Positions 24,770-32,783 of a DNA stretch of 64,000 nt are shown piece after piece. Under the pieces are notes generated by a model, which saw only the letters and a list, made by a program, of their open reading frames with translations, made no database searches and was not told where the DNA came from. The DNA comes from Paenibacillus_AA sp045062745 (GTDB taxonomy: Bacteria > Bacillota > Bacilli > Paenibacillales > NBRC-103111). A program made the position numbers and the translations under genes. Positions within the stretch are counted from its first letter, which is position 1. Every line of letters begins with the position of its first letter. The stretch spans positions 62,001 through 126,000 of the forward strand of contig NZ_JBJGED010000009.1 in NCBI RefSeq assembly GCF_045062745.1, read 5' to 3'.

Positions 24770-25957
24770 TCAAGAGCGGACGTTCTCGATGACGACGGCG
24801 ATGCCTTGGCCGCCGCCGATGCAGAGCGCGGCCAAGCCGTAGCGCAGGTCCCGCTCCGCCAGCTCGTATGCGAGCGTCAGCAGGATGCGAGCGCCGCTCG
24901 CGCCAACAGGATGACCGAGCGCTATAGCGCCGCCATTCACGTTGACCCGGCTGCGGTCGAGCTCCAGCTCGCGTTCGACGGCCAAGTATTGGGCCGCGAA
25001 CGCCTCGTTCAGCTCGACCAAGTCGATGTCGGCGAGCGTGAGGCCCGCTCGCTGCAGCGCCTGCCGGGCCGCCGGCACCGGCCCGAGGCCCATGACGCCG
25101 GGCTCGACGCCGCCGAGCCCGGACGCCACGAGGCGGGCGAGCGGACGCCGCCCGCCCAAGGCGGAGGCGCCGGCGAGCACGAGCGAGACGGCGCCGTCGT
25201 TGATGCCGCTGGCGTTGCCGGCGGTGACCGTGCCGGCGGCTTGGAACGCCGGCTTCAGCTTGGCCAGCGCGGCGGCGGTCGTGTCGGGCTTGATGTGCTC
25301 ATCGGCCGACACGGTTACGACGCTCCCGCGGCCCGGCACGTCGACCGGCGCGATCTCCCGCGCCAGACGGCCGTTCGCGGCGGCCGCAGCCGCCCGTGTG
25401 TGGCTCAGGACGGCGTACTCGTCCTGCTCCTCCCGCGTGATGCCGTAGCGGGTGGCGAGCGTCTCCGCCGTGACGCCCATGCCGCAGCCGATGTAGTGGT
25501 CGGTCAGCGTGTGCTGGAGCATATCCTCCAGCTGGATCGGCCCGAGCTTCGCCCCGCCGAAGCGGCTGACGAAGTCCGCATGCGGCGACTGCGACATGTT
25601 CTCGGCCCCGCCCGCCAGCGCCAACGCCGATTCGCCGAGCCGGATGCCCTGCGCGGCGGTGACGACGGCCTGCAGCCCGGAGCCGCAGACGCGGTTGACG
25701 AGCATGGCGGGCACTTCCACGGGAATGCCCGCCTTCAGCGCGATGTGCCGAGCTATGTAGGGCGCCGTGACGGAACTATGGATGACGTTGCCATAGATGA
25801 CTTGATCGATGGCCTCAGGCTCGACCGCCGCCCGGCGCAGCGCTTCCTTCGCACTGACGGTGCCGAGCTCGGTCGCCGATACGGTCTTGAACGATTGACC
25901 GAACCCGCCGAACGGTGTCCGGGCGCCTTCGAGAATGTACACTTCATTCTGACTCAT
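24770..25957 (-). CDS. acetyl-CoA acetyltransferase (thiolase)
   Basis: 395-residue thiolase that cleaves acetoacetyl-CoA with CoA to two acetyl-CoA, or runs in reverse. The nucleophilic Cys91 is in VNRVCGSGLQAV, the GHP motif in IALGHPVGASGARI, and the second cysteine in ALCIGGGQGIAVV. NASGINDGA and GGAENMSQSPH are as in biosynthetic/degradative type II thiolases. It is the last gene of the operon and overlaps the preceding dehydrogenase gene by 14 bases. With the CoA transferase and 3-hydroxybutyrate dehydrogenase it completes conversion of 3-hydroxybutyrate to acetyl-CoA. Confidence 0.95.
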   Translation of the reverse strand: MSQNEVYILEGARTPFGGFGQSFKTVSATELGTVSAKEALRRAAVEPEAIDQVIYGNVIHSSVTAPYIARHIALKAGIPVEVPAMLVNRVCGSGLQAVVTAAQGIRLGESALALAGGAENMSQSPHADFVSRFGGAKLGPIQLEDMLQHTLTDHYIGCGMGVTAETLATRYGITREEQDEYAVLSHTRAAAAAANGRLAREIAPVDVPGRGSVVTVSADEHIKPDTTAAALAKLKPAFQAAGTVTAGNASGINDGAVSLVLAGASALGGRRPLARLVASGLGGVEPGVMGLGPVPAARQALQRAGLTLADIDLVELNEAFAAQYLAVERELELDRSRVNVNGGAIALGHPVGASGARILLTLAYELAERDLRYGLAALCIGGGQGIAVVIENVRS

Positions 25958-26924
25958 GATCTATGTCCTCCTCGGTGTGAATCGCCTGCATCAGCCGGAT
26001 GATGCGTCGGTCGCGATCTTTGACCTTCCGCTTCACTTCCGCCTCGTCGGCGTAAGGGTACAGCCCTTGCCCGGACTTGACGCCGAGCCGGCCTTCCCGC
26101 ACGTGGCGACGGAGCAGCTCCGGCGCAGTGCGGGTGTCGTCCAGCAGCGGGAACAGCTGGTCCGCGACGCGCTCCCAAATGTCGAGGCCGCCGAAATCGG
26201 CGGTCTCGAGCGGGCCGTGCAGCGCCCAGCGCAAGCCGGGGCCGTGCTTCACGGCCGCATCGATAGAGCGGGCGTCGGCGACGCCGCTCGCAAGCAAGTG
26301 CAGCGCTTCGCGCAGCAGGGCGGCTTGCAGCCGGTTGGCGATGAACCCGGGGATATCCCGGTTCAACACGACCGGCACCTTGCCGCAGCGGCGCAGCAGC
26401 GCCAGTACGGGCGCCAGCGCTTCGGGCGGGAAGCCCGGCGGCTGGACGATCTCCACCAGCGGCACGTGGACCGCCGGGTTGAAGAAGTGCAGGATGAGCA
26501 TCCGGTGGGCGAAGCCGATCTCCTGCGAGAGCTGCTCTAGCGGGAAAGTCGACGTGTTGGACGCCACCAGCGTCTTTGGCTCTACTAGCGGCTCCAGGGT
26601 GCGGTATAGCGCCTGCTTCAGCTCCAGCCGCTCCGGTGCCGCTTCTATTACCAGCTCGGCCTCTGCGACGGCTGCTGCCAGATCCGTCGTATAAGCGATT
26701 CTAGCTTCGGCTTCGCATGATTCGAAGGTCTCGGAAGTCTCTCTTGTATCGGTGCCTCTTTCGCTCGCTATGAGCTCCAAGCTGCGGCGGATGTGGCGTC
26801 TCGCCGATTCTAGCGCTTGCTGATGGACGTCGTAGAGCCGCACGTCCAGGCCGTGGGCGGCGAACAGCTGAGCAAGACCGTGCCCCATCGTGCCGGCGCC
26901 CAAAACGGCTATTTTTCGCAACAT
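25944..26924 (-). CDS. 3-hydroxyacyl-CoA dehydrogenase
   Basis: NAD-dependent oxidation of 3-hydroxyacyl-CoA (for example 3-hydroxybutyryl-CoA) to the 3-keto form. 326 residues. Rossmann motif VLGAGTMGHGLAQLFA at the N-terminus, catalytic His in LILHFFNPAVHVPLVEIV, and RDIPGFIANRLQAALLREAL before the C-terminal helical domain. The start at 26924 is chosen for GGGG about 10 bases upstream. It overlaps the thiolase start and follows the SDR gene by 39 bases. Confidence 0.92.
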   Translation of the reverse strand: MLRKIAVLGAGTMGHGLAQLFAAHGLDVRLYDVHQQALESARRHIRRSLELIASERGTDTRETSETFESCEAEARIAYTTDLAAAVAEAELVIEAAPERLELKQALYRTLEPLVEPKTLVASNTSTFPLEQLSQEIGFAHRMLILHFFNPAVHVPLVEIVQPPGFPPEALAPVLALLRRCGKVPVVLNRDIPGFIANRLQAALLREALHLLASGVADARSIDAAVKHGPGLRWALHGPLETADFGGLDIWERVADQLFPLLDDTRTAPELLRRHVREGRLGVKSGQGLYPYADEAEVKRKVKDRDRRIIRLMQAIHTEEDIDHESE

Positions 26925-26963
26925 GGTTCTCTTGCCCCTTTCCATATCTGAAGACAATCATAG

Positions 26964-27740
26964 CTATTGCGCGGTATACCCGCCGTCGATCACGACGGCT
27001 TGGCCGGTTACGCCCCGGGCCCGTTCACTGCATAGGAACACCGCATAGTCGGCGATTTCCGCCGGGCTCAGCAGCCGCTTCTGGGGGACGAGAGGATAGA
27101 TGACTTCCTCCAGCACCCGCTCGAGCGGAACGTCTCGGGTCCGGGCCAAGTCGTTCAACTGGTCCCGGACCAGTGGCGTATCTACGTAGCCCGGACAGAG
27201 GGCGTTCACCGTAATGCCGTGCTCCGCCCCTTCGAGCGCCGCCACCTTGGTGAGCCCAATAAGCCCATGTTTGGCGCTGTTATACGCCGCTTTTCCGGCG
27301 AAACCGACGAGTCCGTTGATCGAGGCGATGTTCAGAATCCGGCCGTATCCCCGCTTCTTCATGACCGGGAACGCATGCTTGATCGCCACGAACGGCGCGA
27401 CGAGCATCAGCTTCAGCATGCGCTCGTACACGTCGGTCGGAAAATGCTCCAGCGGCGCCACATGCTGCATCCCGGCGTTGTTCACCAGGACGTCCAGCCG
27501 GCCGAGCAGCGTTTCCATGTGCTGGATCGCCTGGCGAAGCGCTTCTTCCTCGGTTACGTCGAAGGCGAGCCCGATGCAGCGTCGGTCTTCAGCCTTCAGC
27601 CGGTTGACCGACTCCGACACGCGGTCCTTGTCCCGGTCGCACAGGACGACGGTAGCCCCGTTGCGGCCGAACCCCTCCGCCATCGCATACCCGATCCCGC
27701 CTGCCGCTCCGGTTATCATTACGACTTGTTCCTCCGGCAT
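26964..27740 (-). CDS. 3-hydroxybutyrate dehydrogenase (SDR family)
   Basis: 258-residue short-chain dehydrogenase. Nucleotide motif TGAAGGIGYAMAEGF, NNAG at 88-91, catalytic Ser in LNIASINGLVGF, and Tyr-x-x-x-Lys in YNSAKHGL. The C-terminal pattern (NALCPGYVDTPLV, GVTGQAVVIDGGYTAQ) and the operon context point to D-3-hydroxybutyrate dehydrogenase, interconverting 3-hydroxybutyrate and acetoacetate with NAD. A different short-chain substrate cannot be excluded from sequence alone. Confidence 0.88.
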   Translation of the reverse strand: MPEEQVVMITGAAGGIGYAMAEGFGRNGATVVLCDRDKDRVSESVNRLKAEDRRCIGLAFDVTEEEALRQAIQHMETLLGRLDVLVNNAGMQHVAPLEHFPTDVYERMLKLMLVAPFVAIKHAFPVMKKRGYGRILNIASINGLVGFAGKAAYNSAKHGLIGLTKVAALEGAEHGITVNALCPGYVDTPLVRDQLNDLARTRDVPLERVLEEVIYPLVPQKRLLSPAEIADYAVFLCSERARGVTGQAVVIDGGYTAQ

Positions 27741-27776
27741 AGTTGTCGCTTCCCCTTTCCAAGTAAGACTTGATCT

Positions 27777-29165
27777 CTAATACGCTTCCAGCTTGAGCGA
27801 CGGGCTAAACGCGAGCTGAGGCTCGACAGTCTCCTGAATCATCTCCGGCGTAAATCCCTTCGCCGTCTCCACGAGCATCAGTCCGTTTGGGGTAACGTCC
27901 ATCACGGCCCGCTCGGTTATAATGCGGTGCACTACACCGGCTCCGGTGAGCGGAAGCTTGCAGCTGTGCAGGATTTTCGGCCGCCCGTTCTTGGCCGTAT
28001 GCTCCATGATGACGAGAATGCGCTTCGCTCCGTGCACGAGATCCATTGCTCCGCCCATCCCTTTGATCATATGGCCCGGGATCATCCAGTTGGCAAGGTC
28101 GCCGCGCTCGGACACCTCCATCCCGCCCAAGATGGCGATGTCGATATGGCCGCCGCGAATCATGGCGAACGACTCGGCGCTATCGAAGAGAGCCGCGCCC
28201 GGGATCATCGTGATCGTCTCCTTGCCGGCGTTGATCAAATCGGCGTTCACCCGCTCGGCGACCGGGTAAGGTCCGATTCCGAGCAAACCGTTCTCGGACT
28301 GGAGCACCACATTCCGGTTAGCGGGAATGTAGTTGGCGATCAAGGTCGGCATCCCGATCCCGAGGTTGACATAGGCGCCCTCCTGAATCTCCATCGCCGC
28401 ACGCCTCGCGATCTTCTCGCGAACGGCCGCCTTGTCATCCAGCGGCGTCTGGCTCGCCGGCGACGCCTCTTGCCTGACCGACGTAGTCAGGCGCTCGATC
28501 CGCTTCTGCTGCTGTCCGACGATCAGCTGCTGGACATACACGCCCGGCGTGTGCACTTGCGCAGGTTCGATCTCCCCGATGTCGACCAGCTGTTCGATCT
28601 CGGCTATTGTGGTTCGGCCGGCTGCGGCCATCATCGAATTGAAATTGCGCGCCGTATGGCTGTACACGAGGTTGCCGGCCCGGTCCCCTAGGTGCGCCCG
28701 CACGAGGCTGTAGTCGGCCGCAAGTGCCGTCTCGAGCAAGTAGCGCTTGCCGCCGAATTCCCTTACTTCCCGGCCTTCGGCCACTGGGGTACCGACCCCT
28801 GCCGGCGTGTAGAACGCGGGAATCCCCGCCCCCCCGGCCCGGATCCGTTCAGCGAGCGTGCCCTGCGGCACGATCTCGAGCTCGAGCTCGTTCGCCAGCA
28901 CTTGGCGCTCGAATTCCCGGTTCTCGCCGACGTAGGAGCCGATCATTTTGCGGATTTGCCGGTTGCGGAGCAGGAGGCCGAGCCCCCAGTCGTCTACCCC
29001 GCAATTGTTGGAGATGACGGTCAAGTCGCGGACGCCGGACTCGGCGAGCGCGAGGATGAGATTCTCGGGTATGCCGCACAGTCCGAATCCGCCTACCATC
29101 AAGGTCATGCCGTCCCGAATGCCGCTAATCGCTTCCCGATAAGATGTCAGTACAGGCTTTATCAT
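27777..29165 (-). CDS. fused 3-oxoacid CoA-transferase (alpha and beta in one chain)
   Basis: Transfers CoA from succinyl-CoA (or acetyl-CoA) to acetoacetate. In bacteria this is usually two genes; here a single 462-residue protein holds both. Residues 1-235 are the alpha part (DGMTLMVGGFGLCGIPENLI, SNNCGVDDWGLG, GTLAERIRAGGAGIPAFYTPAGVGT). A ~20-residue linker of Ser, Pro, Gln and Asp follows. The beta part comes next (IARRAAMEIQEGAYVNLGIGMPTLI) with the catalytic glutamate in LQSENGLLGIGP and GGHIDIAILGGMEVS. First gene of the operon, with a strong GGAGG and a sigma-54 promoter upstream. Confidence 0.94.
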   Translation of the reverse strand: MIKPVLTSYREAISGIRDGMTLMVGGFGLCGIPENLILALAESGVRDLTVISNNCGVDDWGLGLLLRNRQIRKMIGSYVGENREFERQVLANELELEIVPQGTLAERIRAGGAGIPAFYTPAGVGTPVAEGREVREFGGKRYLLETALAADYSLVRAHLGDRAGNLVYSHTARNFNSMMAAAGRTTIAEIEQLVDIGEIEPAQVHTPGVYVQQLIVGQQQKRIERLTTSVRQEASPASQTPLDDKAAVREKIARRAAMEIQEGAYVNLGIGMPTLIANYIPANRNVVLQSENGLLGIGPYPVAERVNADLINAGKETITMIPGAALFDSAESFAMIRGGHIDIAILGGMEVSERGDLANWMIPGHMIKGMGGAMDLVHGAKRILVIMEHTAKNGRPKILHSCKLPLTGAGVVHRIITERAVMDVTPNGLMLVETAKGFTPEMIQETVEPQLAFSPSLKLEAY

Positions 29166-29206
29166 GGGTGGATCGCCTCCTTATACATGCTTACGACCTT
29201 TATATA

Positions 29207-29223
29207 AGCAAAAATCATGCCAA
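29207..29223 (-). promoter_or_regulatory. sigma-54 promoter of the ketone-body operon
   Basis: Minus strand TTGGCATGATTTTTGCT. GG at 29220-29221 and GC at 29208-29209 are separated by exactly 10 bases, as in -24/-12 promoters. The start codon is about 30 bases downstream of the predicted start point. Confidence 0.85.
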
Positions 29224-29254
29224 GTTGAGATGACTGAGGCAGGTGTGGGTCCGC

Positions 29255-29415
29255 ATCCGGAATCGCAAGCAACAAAAAAGCAGCCGGCACAAGGGTGGCC
29301 CGCTGCAAAATTTTTTTTCGCACTTATTGAAATTGACTGTTATGCGTGGATTATTGAGGCAATATCGACGTCCAGATTCCGGATTCCAGGACATTTCATT
29401 CCTGAGTTCCGGAAT
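29255..29415. promoter_or_regulatory. candidate enhancer sites for the sigma-54 activator
   Basis: ATCCGGAATC at 29255-29264, its exact reverse complement GATTCCGGAT at 29375-29384, and GTTCCGGAAT (palindromic core TTCCGGAA) at 29406-29415. They are about 60, 180 and 210 bases upstream of the predicted start point. Confidence 0.55.
29276..29303 (-). terminator. intrinsic terminator after the sigma-54 activator
   Basis: Minus strand GCAGCGGGCC, loop, GTGCCGGCTGC, then TTTTTTG. It separates the regulator transcript from the operon promoter. Confidence 0.75.
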
Positions 29416-29423
29416 GAATGGGA

Positions 29424-30866
29424 TCAACCCTTCGCCTCCCCCGGCTTCAGCTTATCCAGCTTGGCATAGAAGGCGGATTTGCTCATGCCGAGCCGCTCCG
29501 CGGCCCCCCGCTTGTCGCCGCCTGTCGCCTGCAGCGCCTCTAGCATCCATGCTTCCTCGAGCTGTTCGACCGCTTCTCGCAGCGTGGATGCTGTTCGCGG
29601 CATCTCTGCGGGAGGGACGGGGTTGGCATGCATTCGGGGCGGCAAATCCTCGATCGAGATGATCCGCCCCGACATGATATACATCGCGCGCTCCAGCACG
29701 TTCCGCAGCTCCCGCACGTTCCCGGGCCACGCATACGCCCGGAGCGCCTCCATCGCCGCAGGCGCCACCGCGACCGGTTCGCCGCCGGGCCTTACAGGCC
29801 GCAGCTCGCGCAGCAGCTCCTCGCACAGCGGCGGGATGTCTTCCGGCCGCTCCCGGAGCGGCGGGATGCGCAGCTCGATCACCTGCAGCCGGTAGTACAG
29901 ATCGCGACGGAACGCTCCCTCCTCCACCATCCGCTCCAGCTCCCGGTTCGTCGCGGCAATGAAGCGGATGTCGACCGATTCCGGAGCACCTCCGATCGGC
30001 TCGATCTCCTTCTCCTCCAGCACCCGCAGCAGCTTGGCCTGCATGGCCAGGGACAGCTCGCCGATCTCGTCGAGGAACACCGTACCTTTGTGCGCGAGCG
30101 CCAATTTGCCCGGCTTGCCCGACTTCCTGGCCCCGGTGAACGAGCCTTCCTTGTAGCCGAACAGTTCGGATTCGAACAGCGACTCCGGGATCGCGGCGCA
30201 ATTCACGGGAACGAACGGGCCGTAGAACCGGCCGCTCAGTTGATGGATCGCGTGGGCGAACAATTCCTTCCCCGTGCCGCTCTCTCCTAGGAGCAGTACC
30301 GTGCTGCTCGAGCCGGCCACCCGCTCCGCCAGCGCCTTCGCCCGGTTCATCGTGTCGCTGACTGCCGTAATATGATTCAGCCGATATTTGGCGGCATAAG
30401 CCGATCGCTTCGCCTGCTCGCGGGGCGCCAGGAAGGTCTGCACCTCTCTGTATTTCGCGTTCATCTCGAACAGCTTGTCGATGTCCTGGAACATGATCTT
30501 TCCTACGACCGCGATGAGTTCCCCGTCGCTGAAGACCGGGATGCGGTTCGCGATCATCCAATGCCCGCGAATTTTTTGCAGCTCCCCGTACTCCGCCTTG
30601 CCGGTTCTCGCTACGATGTGAAGCCGGGTATTCTCTATGACCTCGGTCACGTGCCGCCCGATCAGCTCCGCCCGCTCCCGTTCGATGAAGGAGGCGTATG
30701 TCTCGTTGACGTCCAGCACATAGCCGTTCCGGTCGGCGACGACGATGCCTTCGTACGCGCTCTCGAGCGCGATCCGGTACAGCCTCGCCTGCTGCTCGAA
30801 CCGCGCCTTCTCCTCCTCTTGCTGCAGCATCAGCCGATGCACCCAACCGTCCTTGCGGATGTCCAT
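29424..30866 (-). CDS. sigma-54-dependent transcriptional activator with PAS domain
   Basis: Enhancer-binding protein of 480 residues that activates RNA polymerase with sigma-54. A PAS domain (about 25-135, ESAYEGIVVADRNGYVLDVNETYASFIERE) precedes the AAA+ domain: Walker A GESGTGKE, sigma-54 contact loop GSFTGA, Walker B GTVFLDEIGELS, and arginine finger region FRRDLYYRLQVIELRIPPLRER. A Fis-type helix-turn-helix closes it (GGDKRGAAERLGMSKSAFYAKL). It lies directly upstream of an operon with a clear -24/-12 promoter, so it is the likely activator of that operon, with the PAS domain as sensor. The GGGG-rich sequence before ATG 30866 supports that start. Confidence 0.93.
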   Translation of the reverse strand: MDIRKDGWVHRLMLQQEEEKARFEQQARLYRIALESAYEGIVVADRNGYVLDVNETYASFIERERAELIGRHVTEVIENTRLHIVARTGKAEYGELQKIRGHWMIANRIPVFSDGELIAVVGKIMFQDIDKLFEMNAKYREVQTFLAPREQAKRSAYAAKYRLNHITAVSDTMNRAKALAERVAGSSSTVLLLGESGTGKELFAHAIHQLSGRFYGPFVPVNCAAIPESLFESELFGYKEGSFTGARKSGKPGKLALAHKGTVFLDEIGELSLAMQAKLLRVLEEKEIEPIGGAPESVDIRFIAATNRELERMVEEGAFRRDLYYRLQVIELRIPPLRERPEDIPPLCEELLRELRPVRPGGEPVAVAPAAMEALRAYAWPGNVRELRNVLERAMYIMSGRIISIEDLPPRMHANPVPPAEMPRTASTLREAVEQLEEAWMLEALQATGGDKRGAAERLGMSKSAFYAKLDKLKPGEAKG

Positions 30867-30954
30867 CTTTCCCCCGCCCCCTGTCGTTAGCTTCCTGCTT
30901 CTCAACCTATACGAGCCCTTCCCTATAAGTGTATTCTAGCATAGCGTTCATTTC

Positions 30955-30981
30955 GTAGAGTAGGAGTAGGAGTAGGAGTAG
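30955..30981. repeat. TAGGAG hexamer tandem repeat
   Basis: TAGGAG three times plus TAG, preceded by a degenerate TAGAG unit. It lies upstream of the sigma-54 activator gene. Confidence 0.8.
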
Positions 30982-31014
30982 TCTTTTCCCGTGGAACCCG
31001 AGGCGATTCACGGT

Positions 31015-31199
31015 CTAATTCGAATTTGCCAACTTGGAAGTGAACCATCGCGGCCAGAACGTGCTCTAGTTCGAATTTGCCAGCTTGTATCGCTAATTGC
31101 GAGACATACAGCCGAATTGTCGCTAGATAAGAAGGCGAAATCGAATTCCACGTGTTCAATCCGATTCAACTCCTGCTCTAATTCGGCAAAATCGACTTA
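31015..31199. repeat. four-module intergenic element A (forward, forward, reverse, reverse)
   Basis: Modules at 31015-31036 and 31066-31087 read CTARTTCGAATTTGCC plus ARCTTG. Those at 31123-31147 and 31178-31199 are reverse-complement forms (GGCGAAATCGAATT and GGCAAAATCGACTT). Centre spacings are about 52, 58 and 53 bp. The same layout recurs at 39029, 51614, 54185 and 57801. The region between the two flanking genes (30867-31339) holds nothing else except the hexamer repeat and the malic enzyme terminator. Confidence 0.8.
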
Positions 31200-31303
31200 C
31201 AAGAGCGACGGTGCAAAGGCAGCTGTACGACTATATGACTTTGCATCGGATGAGAGGTAGCGCGTATATGATGATCGTGGCTCCCCTTAGAGCCGTATTA
31301 ACA

Positions 31304-31331
31304 AAAAAAGCCCGGCCGCACTGCGGCCGGG
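31304..31331 (-). terminator. intrinsic terminator after malic enzyme
   Basis: Minus strand CCCGGCCGCA, GT, TGCGGCCGGG, C, then seven T. Confidence 0.93.
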
Positions 31332-31339
31332 ACGTAATA

Positions 31340-32743
31340 TTACCGGAAATCGGGCGGCGTACGGCGCGCCGTTCCGGTCAAAATCGCCGCTTCGATGACG
31401 GCATGAGCGACTTTGGACGCTACTTGATCATTGAAAATGCTCGGGATGATGTACTGCTCTTCCAGCTCGCTCGCCGACACGACGGCGGCGATCGCCCGGG
31501 CGGCGGCCAGCTTCATCGGTTCGTTGATCCGGCGCGCCCGGCAATCAAGCGCCCCTCGGAAGATGCCCGGAAACGCAAGCACGTTGTTGATCTGGTTCGG
31601 GTAATCGCTGCGCCCGGTCGCGAATACGCGCACATGCGGCAGCGCCTCCTGCGGCTCGATCTCCGGCTTCGGGTTGGCCATGGCGAACACGATCCGATCC
31701 GGGGCCATCGTCTGAATATGGTCCGCATTCAGCAGCCCACCCCGCGAGACGCCGATGAAGACGTCCGCGCCCCGAATCGCATCCTGCAAGGTGCCCGGCT
31801 CCGCCTGAACCTGCGGCTGCTCGGCCAGCCATTGCCACATCGGATGCGGATAGGTGCCGCCGCGGACGATCACGCCATCACGGTCAACGGGCACCAGCTC
31901 CCGTACGCCGGAGGCCAGCAGCATTTTGCAGATCGAGACGCCGGCGGCGCCGATCCCGTTCACGACGACGCGGATCTCCTCCATCCGTTTGCCTACGACT
32001 TTCAGCGCATTGATCAACCCGGCGACGACAACAACGGCGGTACCGTGCTGGTCGTCATGGAAGACCGGAATGTCCAGCTCCTCGGCTAACCGCGTTTCGA
32101 TCTCGAAACAGCGCGGGGAGCTAATATCCTCGAGATTGATGCCTCCGAAAATCGGGCTGATCGCTTTAACCGTCCGGATGATTTCTTCCGTATCCGTCGT
32201 GTCGAGACAAATCGGGAAAGCGTCGACGTTCGCCAGCTGCTTGAACAGCATGGCCTTGCCCTCCATTACCGGTGCAGCCGCATGCGGACCGATGTCTCCG
32301 AGCCCCAGTACGGCGGTGCCGTCCGAGACGACGGCGACGGTGTTCCGCTTGATCGTAAGCGAGTACGCCTTGTCGGGCTGCTCGTGAATCGCCGTACACA
32401 CGCGGGCTACGCCAGGTGTATAAACGCGTGACAGCTCGTCCCGGTTTTTGACTGGCAAATTCGGTTGAATGGAAATTTTGCCTCCCAGGTGGACGAGAAA
32501 CGTCCGGTCCGATACGTTGACGATCCGGATGCCATCCATCGCCTTAAGCGAATCTATCACTTGCGATTCCTGCGAATCGTCGATGTGAAAGGTGATGTCG
32601 CGCACGGACGTCTCTTGTCCCGGGCGGATGACGTCGATGGAGGTGATGTCGCCGCCGGCGGCGCTAATGACGGAAGCCACGTCGCCGAAGCTCGCCCTCG
32701 CGTGATTCAATTCCAGACGCACGATTAAACTGTTATAAGACAA
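31340..32743 (-). CDS. NAD-dependent malic enzyme with N-terminal ACT domain
   Basis: Oxidative decarboxylation of malate to pyruvate, 467 residues. An ACT domain (about 5-80, IVRLELNHARASFGDVASVISAAGGDITSIDVI) suggests amino-acid or effector control. The catalytic Tyr is in LSRVYTPGVARVC, Lys and metal ligands in GKAMLFKQLANVDAFPICLD and PVFHDDQHGTAVVVVAGL, and the cofactor site is VVNGIGAAGVSICKML. It has its own terminator, and the upstream neighbour is a peptidase gene 40 bases away. Confidence 0.94.
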   Translation of the reverse strand: MSYNSLIVRLELNHARASFGDVASVISAAGGDITSIDVIRPGQETSVRDITFHIDDSQESQVIDSLKAMDGIRIVNVSDRTFLVHLGGKISIQPNLPVKNRDELSRVYTPGVARVCTAIHEQPDKAYSLTIKRNTVAVVSDGTAVLGLGDIGPHAAAPVMEGKAMLFKQLANVDAFPICLDTTDTEEIIRTVKAISPIFGGINLEDISSPRCFEIETRLAEELDIPVFHDDQHGTAVVVVAGLINALKVVGKRMEEIRVVVNGIGAAGVSICKMLLASGVRELVPVDRDGVIVRGGTYPHPMWQWLAEQPQVQAEPGTLQDAIRGADVFIGVSRGGLLNADHIQTMAPDRIVFAMANPKPEIEPQEALPHVRVFATGRSDYPNQINNVLAFPGIFRGALDCRARRINEPMKLAAARAIAAVVSASELEEQYIIPSIFNDQVASKVAHAVIEAAILTGTARRTPPDFR

Positions 32744-32783
32744 GCTGCTTCCTCCGTTCGGTTACAATGATGATTTCGTTTGC

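Noticed and set aside
31015..31199. CRISPR-like array
   Set aside because: Repeat spacing is near 50 bp, but the units change orientation midway, number only four, are imperfect, and no cas gene is present.
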